Under the pieces are notes generated by a model. That model was given only the letters and a program-made list of their open reading frames with translations, searched no databases and was not told the origin of the DNA. From Mordavella massiliensis (GTDB lineage: Bacteria > Bacillota > Clostridia > Lachnospirales > Lachnospiraceae), in contig NZ_JACJLV010000007.1 of the NCBI RefSeq assembly GCF_016902415.1, positions 1-64,000 of the forward strand: a stretch of 64,000 nucleotides of DNA, given 5' to 3'. The position numbers and the translations under genes are program-made. Shown one piece after another: positions 54,803 to 61,987 of this stretch. Position 1 is the stretch's first letter. Each line of letters opens with the position of its first letter.

Positions 54803-54906
54803 GTGTTCGTACCCGTCGCCTGGTAAGCTCGAAAAAACCTCGCTAACGGCGGCGACATGGATCGCACGTAAGCGACCAAAAGACGGTCGCTAAGTGCTCA
54901 TACCAA
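54803..54906 (+). other. Unexplained structured leader segment upstream of tRNA-Cys
   Basis: About 100 nt with two hairpins and no open frame. Hairpin 1 pairs GTCGCC (54815-54820) with GGCGAC (54851-54856), with inner GGTAAGC against GCTAAC. Hairpin 2 pairs AGCGACC (54871-54877) with GGTCGCT (54885-54891) over an AAAAGAC loop. AAGTGTTCGTACC near the start and AAGTGCTCATACC at 54892-54904 form an imperfect direct repeat 90 bp apart. It is not a tRNA and has no T-run. It may be a processed leader or the relic of an earlier insertion. Confidence 0.55.
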
Positions 54907-54946
54907 GGCGCAGTAGCCAAGTGGTAAGGCACAGGTCTGCAACACC
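54907..54946 (+). pseudogene. Truncated tRNA-Cys copy (5' half)
   Basis: The 40 nt match the 5' acceptor strand, D arm and anticodon loop of the intact tRNA-Cys at 55010 (36 of 40 identical, including GGTCTGCAACACC), then diverge at once. No T arm or 3' acceptor follows. The break just after the anticodon loop suggests recombination at that point. Confidence 0.85.
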
Positions 54947-55009
54947 AGAACTACCCCACTCAGTTATGTGCCAGAACTTTGACAAATCTATACTATATTT
55001 TTTAATCAT

Positions 55010-55081
55010 GGCGCAGTAGCCAAGCGGTAAGGCGTGGGTCTGCAACACCCTGATGCACCGGTTCAAATCCGGTCTGCGCCT
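55010..55081 (+). tRNA. tRNA-Cys (GCA)
   Basis: Acceptor stem GGCGCAG (55010-55016) pairs with CTGCGCC (55074-55080), with discriminator T at 55081. The D arm contains AGCCAAGCGGTAAGGC, the anticodon GCA is at 55042-55044 with T before and A after, and the T arm is CCGGTTCAAATCCGG. CCA is not encoded. The element integrated next to it has its integrase 220 bp downstream. Confidence 0.96.
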
Positions 55082-55088
55082 CTCAAAA

Positions 55089-55130
55089 AGCCCGGAAAAT
55101 CAACGTTTTTCGGGTTCTTTTTATTTTTCA
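55089..55130 (+). terminator. Terminator after tRNA-Cys
   Basis: AGCCCGGAAAA (55089 onward) pairs imperfectly with TTTTTCGGGTT (to about 55117), followed by CTTTTTATTTTT. Confidence 0.7.
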
Positions 55131-55144
55131 AGGTTTGTAAAAAA

Positions 55145-55296
55145 ATAAGGTGGCAGATTTTTTTTTGACCAACAAAAATATTTTTCTTGTATCACCTTTT
55201 CTAAACTCATTCCAACAAAAAATTTTAAACTTAAGACCGCCAGAAACCGCATAAAATCGAATAAAATCGGTTCATAAGGTGGACGATAAGGTGGAC
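55145..55296. repeat. Direct repeats, candidate integrase arm-binding sites
   Basis: ATAAGGTGG occurs at 55145-55153, 55274-55282 and 55286-55294; the last two extend to ATAAGGTGGAC with 12-bp spacing. Between them ATAAAATCG is also doubled near 55251-55270. Repeats of this kind at the tRNA-side end of an element often bind the N-terminal arm domain of the integrase. Confidence 0.55.
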
Positions 55297-55300
55297 GGAT

Positions 55301-56509
55301 TTACGCAATTGCATCCACCAGATCCACTTTCTTTTGTGAGTCAGTATGAAAGTAAGTCTTTATAACTACATCATAGCTGTCACCTAATAATTCCGCCGCA
55401 TCTTTCAGCTCACCCATATTAGTTGTTTTTCGGACAATATTAGTCGCAAACGTATGTCTGAGAGCATGGAGGGAATATTCCTGGATTCCTGCTCTTCTGC
55501 ATATTTTGACTAAAGTATTCCTTATGTTTTGTAACGTTGGGCTGATATGATTTTGAGTCGCAAGAATTAAATCTTTCTCAAAATAGTTTGTATCGTATAG
55601 CTCAAGCATACACTGAAGACAAAAATCAGCTTTTTTATTTAGAGGAACTATTCTAACGCTGTTCGGATACTTTGGATCTGTAAGAACCAATTTAGTTTTT
55701 GTTTTTGCGTCCTTGTCGCGGTTTTTTACACGACTTAAAGTTTTATTGATTTTGACATAGCGACGCGAATCTTTCCAAATAATTTTTGATTTTCCTAATG
55801 CAAGAAGTTCACCTCCTCTCAGACCGGTATTCAAAAGGAATACAATAGCCGGACCATATCGGTAAAGGAAGCGTTCATTCCGGTTAGGACTGGGCATCAT
55901 TGCGATCTCCTCGATGATTGGAATATCCTTCTCATCTATAATCTCAATCTCTTTTGTTTCCACGGGCAGAGAATTCTCTGCCGGCATAATAACGGAATTC
56001 ATGATTGAGTAGTTATTCGGGAGCTCGCCCATATTTTTTGCGTGCTTTATCATTGCTGACCAAAAGAGATAGATTTTTTTAATAGACGAATAGCTCAAAG
56101 TATCTTTATTAGCATTGACTGTCTGTGTAATATCGTCAGCGGTCAAGTTATTGAAAGATAGCCGTGCTGCTTCTGTATCCCGTATATGAGTGTTATATGT
56201 TCTTTCCAGACGGTCCAGGCTGCTCTGCTTAAATATACCAGCCTCAACGTAAAGTGATTTGCGATAAAGGTATTTCTGAGCATAGTCACATACTTTTATA
56301 TTGCTGGTGATAGCATCCTGTATTGCAATCTTGACCTTCCATTCATCCAGTAGTTTCTTCGCTTCTCCTTTGGTGGGTGCGCTAAATTCTTTATCCGGTA
56401 GCCCTTTCTTTCTGTATCGGGCTGTCCATCCTCCTCTCTTATTTTTAAAGATAGATCCATCACCCTTGGATCGTCGTTTCTGCTGTGTACCTTTCGTTGT
56501 TGTTGCCAT
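55301..56509 (-). CDS. int: Tyrosine recombinase / integrase
   Basis: A 402-residue site-specific recombinase. It has an N-terminal arm-binding domain (GDGSIFKNKRGGWTARYRKKG), a core-binding domain (about 60-170) and a C-terminal catalytic domain with the first Arg in LLNTGLRGGELLALG, HxxR in SLHALRHTFATNI, and the nucleophile Tyr in VIKTYFHTD. It belongs to the Tn916/phage-type group. It reads toward tRNA-Cys, the probable target site. Strong ribosome site AAAGGAGT before the ATG at 56509. Confidence 0.94.
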   Translation of the reverse strand: MATTTKGTQQKRRSKGDGSIFKNKRGGWTARYRKKGLPDKEFSAPTKGEAKKLLDEWKVKIAIQDAITSNIKVCDYAQKYLYRKSLYVEAGIFKQSSLDRLERTYNTHIRDTEAARLSFNNLTADDITQTVNANKDTLSYSSIKKIYLFWSAMIKHAKNMGELPNNYSIMNSVIMPAENSLPVETKEIEIIDEKDIPIIEEIAMMPSPNRNERFLYRYGPAIVFLLNTGLRGGELLALGKSKIIWKDSRRYVKINKTLSRVKNRDKDAKTKTKLVLTDPKYPNSVRIVPLNKKADFCLQCMLELYDTNYFEKDLILATQNHISPTLQNIRNTLVKICRRAGIQEYSLHALRHTFATNIVRKTTNMGELKDAAELLGDSYDVVIKTYFHTDSQKKVDLVDAIA

Positions 56510-56601
56510 GATTTACTCCTTTCAGAGCCAAAATCGTGCCAACTAAGGTATGGGTCTATTGTAATATAGATAAATACCGGTGGCAATCCCTTGGCCGCAT
56601 C

Positions 56602-56808
56602 CTAAAAAAACAATTCTTTCCCGATGTTTTTCTTCAGAAAGTCCTGTATGGATGTAGGAGAAGTAAAATACTGCCGACCGATTTTTGTTACCGGCAATAT
56701 TCCACTATCAAGCATTTCTCTTGTTTTGGTTTTACCTACTCCGAGCATCTGTGAAATCTCAAGTACGGAATAGGCCCGGAAATCATCCGGATTTATTGTT
56801 TTATTCAA
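56602..56808 (-). CDS. xis: Excisionase-like helix-turn-helix protein
   Basis: A 68-residue protein with a MerR-like winged helix: YSVLEISQMLGVGKTKTREMLDSGILPVTKIGRQYF, typical of excisionase-family DNA binding proteins (helix-turn-helix within residues 13-35, wing from KIGRQYF). It lies 92 bp upstream of int on the same strand, the usual position for the directionality factor. Confidence 0.82.
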   Translation of the reverse strand: MNKTINPDDFRAYSVLEISQMLGVGKTKTREMLDSGILPVTKIGRQYFTSPTSIQDFLKKNIGKELFF

Positions 56809-57178
56809 AAAAACACCTCACTCTTATGTCAGATTAAAAGAGACTGCCGCCGGTTCAGTTCCTGTGCCTTTTTGTTTAAGCCACGTAGCAGGTCTGGCTG
56901 TGCCAGGATTAAGCTGCAGGTACGCGGAATGCAATACTATCTGAAGCACCTCTATGACCACTGGGGCAGGTATGAAATTGTCAAAGGACAGATATCAGGG
57001 GAAATAACCCTTTGTAAAAAAGAAACGTGAAAAATAAGTTATTTGGAATTTTTTGAATACTAATATTTCTGCTAATTAGTAGGAGACCAGCTATGAAAGA
57101 TGTGACAATATAGTTTAATCCATAGTATAATTGTGTTATGAAAACAAAAGAATACAGGGAAATTAGGAGAAACAGACT
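56809..57178. other. Gap with a startless coding remnant and the promoter of the cargo gene
   Basis: The plus-strand frame from about 56821 to 57030 is open but has no start or ribosome site. Its end (VRGMQYYLKHLYDHWGRYEI...) looks protein-like and GC-richer than its surroundings, so it may be the relic of a lost gene. Further right, GTGACA (57102-57107), an 18-bp spacer and TATAAT (57126-57131) form a plausible promoter for the gene at 57179. Nothing else is seen. Confidence 0.4.
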
Positions 57179-58933
57179 ATGAGTTTCCAAGAGACCTTTT
57201 CTATATCAGAGCTACAGAGAATGTGCGCAATGTCAGAATACCTTGAAGAATCAGACATTCATATGAATGATACAACTATTTCGTGGGATGGGAACATTAT
57301 CTATTTTAAAAATAAAAAGCCAAAAGCAACGGGAAATGAATTTCTAATACCTATTCAGGTAAAAGGAAAAGTATTTGAATCATTGCCACAAGAAAAAAGT
57401 ATACGATATTCCGTGCGTACTAGGGATTTAGAAAATTATTTAAAAAATGGTGGCACAATTTTTTTTGTAGGAGCGATTCAAAAAGAAACCGGTTCTGTTA
57501 AAATGTATGCCAAATTATTGTTACCGGTCGATCTTATGAAAATAATTAAGGATAAAGAAGAACAGGATCATATAACAATCGACTTGGCCTTAATAGAAAC
57601 TTTTAAAGAACTGGAACAATTATGCGTGTTGTTTTGCGAAAATAAACCTAGGCAAGCCTATATTACAAAAGATATGCCCATACCTGATTACGATAGCGCA
57701 TCTCAATTTGTTGTTTCAACATTACGGGGGAAATATACAGATCCTGCGATAGCAATGGTGAAAAATCCAATAACATATTTTTACATGAAGAAGAATGACA
57801 GGATTATTCCGATGTTGATAACGGATTTGACAACAGCAGTGCCCGGGAAAATATGGATCAGAATTGACGATAAAATTGGACAGAGCTATCCTGTTCAACG
57901 TATTTATAAAAAGAATACGACGACACTACTGATTAACGAAGCGATAGCGTTTATTTGCAATGAAGATACACAACAGCTTACCATAAAAGTCTTAGAAAGT
58001 TCAAATATAAATTTTTATGTCACTTATAAGAACGCAGAGTTAATTGTTGCATTTGCCAATGCAAGTGAATGTTGGATAGAAACTCTTCAGATTAATGAAA
58101 AAGAAATAAGATTAATACAATCAAGTTTTAGGAAAGACTTTCTTAAGTATTACGAACGTGTTTTAAGGATAGGAAAATTGGTTGATGAGTTAAAGATTTC
58201 TAAAAGGTTGTTAAAGACATCTGACGCTATGAGTGCTGAACAGTCATTACTGTTTCTGAAACGGGCCTTGATTGAAAAGAGTATTGTCTCACTTCCGTTT
58301 GCAAAAGGTGAAGAATGTAATATTTATAAACAGATAATTGGTGAAAAAAGATTGTTGTTAGAGTATGAGAAAAGTGGCGATGGATATATTGTTCGTAATT
58401 TTCTTGAAGCAGGCAAGCGCTTTGCAATATTAGTCGAAACCCCAGAAGGAGAAAAACATTGTATAAACCGCTGGTTTGCGTTACGTGGAGATGATATACA
58501 AAATATTTTATTTGATGAAAAAATGTTAATAAATGAAATGGAGAAAATCAATGAGTTTGAGCAAGGGCAGTTATTAGGATTAGTTTTGGATTGTCTTCAT
58601 GCATATGATTTGGACAAGGAAACAAGAATGCTTTCATTGGCAGAAAAATTATTTACCGTGTTAAAGCAAAAGATGAAGGACGAGATGCTGCTAACAATAA
58701 ATGAACTACAAATTGTAGCACGCAGGCGATCACTTAATGAAGATGAAAAAAAGTTACTGATACCGTATAAATATTCGCAGAATTTTTTCGCCAGATGTTG
58801 CGCTTGTATTTTACTTGAGGATTACGAGGAATTTAAGTTTCATGTCCAGCAATTATCTGCTGAAGATAAAAAAGAGTTTTATACATGGCCGATAATAAAT
58901 TTGTTGCCGGAAGTTTTTGTAGAAAAAGAGTAA
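57179..58933 (+). CDS. Cargo protein with putative PD-(D/E)XK-like N-terminal domain
   Basis: A 584-residue AT-rich gene, unlike its neighbours in codon use. The N-terminus has ISWDGNIIYF (Asp about residue 38) and then IPIQVKGK (Gln-x-Lys, about 57-59), followed by SVRTRDLENYLKNGGTIFFVG and KLLLPVDLMKII. This is the pattern of DUF4365/Mrr-like nuclease domains: D-G-x-I, then Q-x-K, then a Y/W-rich strand and LLP-x-DL. The remainder, about 450 residues, is helical and unrecognised, ending in a leucine-rich part. AGGAGA precedes ATG 57179. It may be an anti-phage or anti-plasmid protein, but this is inference. Confidence 0.6.
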   Translation: MSFQETFSISELQRMCAMSEYLEESDIHMNDTTISWDGNIIYFKNKKPKATGNEFLIPIQVKGKVFESLPQEKSIRYSVRTRDLENYLKNGGTIFFVGAIQKETGSVKMYAKLLLPVDLMKIIKDKEEQDHITIDLALIETFKELEQLCVLFCENKPRQAYITKDMPIPDYDSASQFVVSTLRGKYTDPAIAMVKNPITYFYMKKNDRIIPMLITDLTTAVPGKIWIRIDDKIGQSYPVQRIYKKNTTTLLINEAIAFICNEDTQQLTIKVLESSNINFYVTYKNAELIVAFANASECWIETLQINEKEIRLIQSSFRKDFLKYYERVLRIGKLVDELKISKRLLKTSDAMSAEQSLLFLKRALIEKSIVSLPFAKGEECNIYKQIIGEKRLLLEYEKSGDGYIVRNFLEAGKRFAILVETPEGEKHCINRWFALRGDDIQNILFDEKMLINEMEKINEFEQGQLLGLVLDCLHAYDLDKETRMLSLAEKLFTVLKQKMKDEMLLTINELQIVARRRSLNEDEKKLLIPYKYSQNFFARCCACILLEDYEEFKFHVQQLSAEDKKEFYTWPIINLLPEVFVEKE

Positions 58934-59023
58934 CAGAAATCTATATATCCCATCATGAAAGTTGTTTACTATTTATCCCCGGATTTTTGGTAGCACACCA
59001 TTTTTCCGGGGGATTAAAAGATT

Positions 59024-59755
59024 TTATTTTGGAGTTTCATTATCAGGATATACATATATATCTGAACAAACTTCATAAACGCCTAATAGCATTCTGATCC
59101 AATATGTTATATCAATTTTCATTCGGAAATAAGAAATAAAAATGAGCGCACAATAAATCAAAGTAGAAATAATAGGTAGAATCAATGAGTTTAAATTCGA
59201 TTGTATAAACAAAATTAGATAAAAGATTCGTATCACGCCTAACAAACTTAATAGGGCAAAACATATTAACCAGAGACTGGACAAGCCTTTCAAACCACGC
59301 ATCTTCTCGGTTTTTTTGCTTTGTCCATGAACCTGTGTGAAATAACTACAATAAGCATAGAAATATTCACATTGCTCTGGTGTAAAATTATTATCTTTTA
59401 CATGAATATTTTTGCGAATGAAGAGTTCTTTTGCCTTCTCTTGATAAATCCTTAATTTTACAGTGTTTTTGATTACATTATTGCCGTCTAATAAAAATGT
59501 TGAGGTCATCTTGGACTGGATTTTTATGCCTTTTCCTACAATAGATGATATGGCTTGTAGCGCAAATCCAATAACGTAACACAGTAACAAAATAACTGCA
59601 CAAAATAAAATTTCACTTTCGGGCAGATGGATATCATTATAGAGAATTTCTAATAATGGAAATCCCAGTATATGAATTCCGGCGATTAAAATGCCACCGC
59701 TAAATAATAAATTGAAAAAATCATATATACTAAATTTTTCTAAAACACCTTCCAT
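59024..59755 (-). CDS. Cargo membrane protein, about four helices
   Basis: A 243-residue membrane protein. It opens with FSIYDFFNLLFSGGILIAGIHILG, a motif (YDFxNxLxxG before the first helix) that I associate with uncharacterised membrane proteins found near defence genes. Helices lie at about 16-33, 48-72, 160-183 and 190-212, with a soluble helical segment between (about 80-150) that carries a tyrosine/cysteine-rich EQCEYFYAYCSYF. It is convergent with the 584-residue gene and 26 bp downstream of the Xre gene on the same strand. Function unknown. Confidence 0.55.
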   Translation of the reverse strand: MEGVLEKFSIYDFFNLLFSGGILIAGIHILGFPLLEILYNDIHLPESEILFCAVILLLCYVIGFALQAISSIVGKGIKIQSKMTSTFLLDGNNVIKNTVKLRIYQEKAKELFIRKNIHVKDNNFTPEQCEYFYAYCSYFTQVHGQSKKTEKMRGLKGLSSLWLICFALLSLLGVIRIFYLILFIQSNLNSLILPIISTLIYCALIFISYFRMKIDITYWIRMLLGVYEVCSDIYVYPDNETPK

Positions 59756-59781
59756 TATACTCCCCTTATTTCCATTATCTT

Positions 59782-60099
59782 CTATTTGTGTTTTGCCGCC
59801 AGTCGGTTTAAGATAGAGATGACGGCAAGCAGATCCTCTTCATCCAACTGCTTTAGCAGCTCATTTGCCTTCTGCTGCAATGGGATGTGATGCAGCTCAT
59901 CATCAAAGAATTCCATAGGGGTAACACCCAGGTAATCGCAGATATCGAGAAAGTGGTTCATTTTGGGGAGATTGCGTCCGGACGTAATGGACTGGATATA
60001 CGTCTTATTCCGTCCAAGATCCAGACTCATCTGATATTCTGACACATTTTTCTTCAAACGAAGTTCTGTTATGCGGTCCGCAATAAATTTAGAATCCAA
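59782..60099 (-). CDS. Xre family repressor-like protein
   Basis: A 105-residue regulator with a lambda-repressor-type helix-turn-helix (IADRITELRLKKNVSEYQMSLDLGRNKTYIQSITSGRNLPKMNHFLDICDYLGVTPMEFF, DNA-reading helix NKTYIQSITSGRN). The C-terminal helix (KANELLKQLDEEDLLAVISILNRL) may dimerise. It starts with TTG after AGAGGTGAT. Probably the element's maintenance repressor or a cargo regulator; divergent from the Cys-rich gene. Confidence 0.88.
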   Translation of the reverse strand: MDSKFIADRITELRLKKNVSEYQMSLDLGRNKTYIQSITSGRNLPKMNHFLDICDYLGVTPMEFFDDELHHIPLQQKANELLKQLDEEDLLAVISILNRLAAKHK

Positions 60100-60116
60100 A
60101 ATATCACCTCTTTCTA

Positions 60117-60188
60117 CTTTGAAATTTTATACTATTTACAGACATGAAATTACGGAATAAAATATATGTATATTCTTTGAAATTCAAA
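60117..60188. promoter_or_regulatory. Candidate Xre operator sites
   Basis: CTTTGAAATT occurs at 60117-60126 and 60175-60184. The second copy extends to an exact 6-1-6 inverted repeat TTTGAA-A-TTCAAA (60176-60188). The sites flank the divergent gap between the repressor and the Cys-rich gene. Confidence 0.45.
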
Positions 60189-60270
60189 ATAAGATGTTTT
60201 AAAAACAGAATATTATATGATTTATAGTTCCGGTATGTCAGGAAATTATGCAATAGGGGGAGTGACGGAA

Positions 60271-60468
60271 GTGAGGGTAACAGGAACACAGAAGGAAGTG
60301 GACTGGATGCTTCAGACATTATCAAACGGATGTGAGAATTGTCCATTTTTCACAGAATGTAATAGTCAGGCCGTAATGGAAGCCGCAGAACGACAAGACG
60401 GATATTCCGAGCTAAGCTGCTGTGACTTTTTGCGGAAAAAGATTGAGATTATTATTGAGAATAAATAA
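60271..60468 (+). CDS. Small cysteine-rich protein
   Basis: A 65-residue protein if started at GTG 60271 (VRVTGTQKEVDWMLQTL), with AGGGGG about 11 nt upstream; a longer frame begins at ATG 60217. Cysteines are arranged CENCPFFTEC ... CCDF, which could bind a metal. Small Cys-rich proteins of this kind occur in mobile elements of Clostridia; function unknown. Confidence 0.55.
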   Translation: MRVTGTQKEVDWMLQTLSNGCENCPFFTECNSQAVMEAAERQDGYSELSCCDFLRKKIEIIIENK

Positions 60469-60490
60469 CATGATATATGGATTTGAATAA

Positions 60491-60519
60491 TTGACACACA
60501 CTATATATTGTGTTAGTAT
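60491..60519 (+). promoter_or_regulatory. Promoter with symmetric spacer ahead of a candidate RNA
   Basis: Perfect TTGACA (60491-60496), a 17-bp spacer and TAGTAT (60514-60519). The spacer is an almost perfect inverted repeat (ACACAcTATATAtTGTGT, 60496-60513), so a dimeric repressor could sit between the -35 and -10. Confidence 0.8.
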
Positions 60520-60642
60520 ACGAGTGTATTATTGTTTATGCGTACCCCTGGCGGGGAAGTTCTGGGATAGATGAGAATCCCGGGCATGAAAGATGACAGG
60601 ATGATCTGTCATCCGAGCATAGGTTGTTTATGATTGTAGATA

Positions 60643-60683
60643 GGTGCCGTAGACTGCCCGCGTGGGTGTTTATGGCGTTTTTT
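60643..60683 (+). terminator. First terminator-like hairpin of the candidate RNA
   Basis: GCCGTA and TATGGC close a stem with an inner CCC/GGG helix, then GTTTTTTAT. It would end the RNA near 60683. Confidence 0.6.
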
Positions 60684-60710
60684 ATATTTAGGCAGATCTG
60701 CTACAACGAT

Positions 60711-60752
60711 AAGAATGGATAAGAACGAGTATGTTTTGTCCATTCTTTTTTT
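60711..60752 (+). terminator. Second terminator, upstream of the recombination genes
   Basis: A perfect 9-bp stem AAGAATGGA / TCCATTCTT with a 19-nt loop and a following T-run (60746-60752). The gene at 60815 has no separate good promoter after it, so read-through or antitermination may feed the operon. Confidence 0.75.
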
Positions 60753-60814
60753 ATTGTCAGAAACAGCTTCGTGCTGTTGATGAATAAATCATTATATGAA
60801 AGGTGGAAAGAAAC

Positions 60815-61975
60815 ATGAATGAAGCAAATGTGTACGCGGATGGGTTCTGTACTCAGTTCGCAGAAGAAGGGGATCTGATGGAATTCCTGCGGAACCGGAT
60901 GAATCATTGTAAATGGCTGCGAAAACCGACAAAAGCGCTGCGGCTGATCCCTATGGAGGACGAGAAGGTGAAGAAAGCGTATGCGGGGCTTCCCCAGTAT
61001 GAGGAAATCCTGTCAGATACGAAAAATCACACACAGTTGATGCTGAAAGTGCCGGGAACTGATTTCCCAGGTGAATATCTTCCGGTTAGAGACTGCGCCA
61101 TCCATACAATCTTATCCCGGGCGGGAGTCAAAGGAGACGGATTAAAACGTCTGGATCGGAAACGGTATGCCCGGATTGTGAATATGTGCCTGCAGACTGC
61201 AAAAGGATTATCATTGATCCGGCTGTCTGATGGAAAGGTGGCGGCTGTTCATGGTGGAGATGTGACGGATTATAAAATCCTGAATATGGAACAGATCTTT
61301 CAGGAGACGATCTTCTATCTCTATAAGAACTATCCTGGAACAAAGTATATTGAGTCTTCTGGCTCATATGATCACTCTTCCGCCACGGCTATGTGGGAAC
61401 TTTCAGGAAATCCGGAACTTGTGGATGCCTACCAGAGTGCTTTGAAACAGTACGGAATTAAGCGCCAGGTTTATGCACCGGCACTTAGGCTTTCTACATC
61501 TGATGTGGCGGCTAAGAGCGTTACAATCAGTCAGATGCTGCTCTGTGACAGCAATAACCAGGTAATCAACCTGGGAGATCCGATTCGCATTTCCCATTCC
61601 GGGGAAGCAGATATTGAGTATTTCAAGGAACAGTTAAATCAGATTTATTCCCGTTATAAACAGGCAATCGAAAATTTGGAGAAATTACTTGAGATTCCGA
61701 TTGAACATCCGGTTAATACTATGATCGGTCTGATCAACAAGCTGGATATTGGAAAAAAGATCGGGAGCGAGGCGGTTGACCTCTTTGTGGCACAGAGCGG
61801 GGAAGGACCTACGAATGCGCATGAAATCTATTATGCGTTGAATGAGGCGCTTTTCTTTGCGGCCTGCAGAGGAAGTGGCAATGCCCAGCTCTTAAGGCTG
61901 GAGGAAAAACTGATGAGAATGCTGAAGTATGACTGGAGCGAATTTGATGTATCCGGAACCGTTGCATGGAAATAA
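60815..61975 (+). CDS. Conserved mobile-element protein of unknown function (possibly DUF932-like)
   Basis: A 386-residue soluble protein and the first gene of the DNA-processing set. VRDCAIHTILSRAG, a SSGSYDHSSATAMWEL stretch, LRLSTSDVAAKSVTISQMLL, IRISHSG and a C-terminal SGEGPTNAHEIYYALNEALFFA give a distant impression of DUF932 (phage/plasmid proteins thought to aid single-strand annealing). Confidence in that link is low. ATG 60815 follows AAAGGTGG. It is followed by YqaJ in 12 bp, which supports a recombination role. Confidence 0.6.
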   Translation: MNEANVYADGFCTQFAEEGDLMEFLRNRMNHCKWLRKPTKALRLIPMEDEKVKKAYAGLPQYEEILSDTKNHTQLMLKVPGTDFPGEYLPVRDCAIHTILSRAGVKGDGLKRLDRKRYARIVNMCLQTAKGLSLIRLSDGKVAAVHGGDVTDYKILNMEQIFQETIFYLYKNYPGTKYIESSGSYDHSSATAMWELSGNPELVDAYQSALKQYGIKRQVYAPALRLSTSDVAAKSVTISQMLLCDSNNQVINLGDPIRISHSGEADIEYFKEQLNQIYSRYKQAIENLEKLLEIPIEHPVNTMIGLINKLDIGKKIGSEAVDLFVAQSGEGPTNAHEIYYALNEALFFAACRGSGNAQLLRLEEKLMRMLKYDWSEFDVSGTVAWK

Positions 61976-61987
61976 AGGAGGACATAG

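Larger units (their letters stand above)
60526..60752 (+). ncRNA. Candidate structured small RNA or attenuated leader
   Basis: From the promoter at 60491 a transcript would form at least four hairpins: CCCC/GGGG (60545-60548, 60553-60556), GGGAT/ATCCC (60564-60568, 60577-60581), a perfect 8-bp GATGACAG/CTGTCATC (60592-60599, 60606-60613), and GCCGTA/TATGGC (60646-60651, 60671-60676) followed by TTTTTT. A second stem AAGAATGGA/TCCATTCTT (60711-60719, 60739-60747) followed by TTTTT ends the unit. No open frame with a ribosome site lies inside. Either a free RNA of 160-230 nt or a terminator-controlled leader of the gene at 60815. No known class is recognised. Confidence 0.6.

Noticed and set aside
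54907-54975. A second functional tRNA-Cys
   Set aside because: Identity stops after the anticodon loop; no T arm and no 3' acceptor strand complementary to GGCGCAG.
56981-57190. A hydrophobic 69-codon frame on the minus strand
   Set aside because: AT-rich region with a weak start; it overlaps the promoter and start of the cargo gene.
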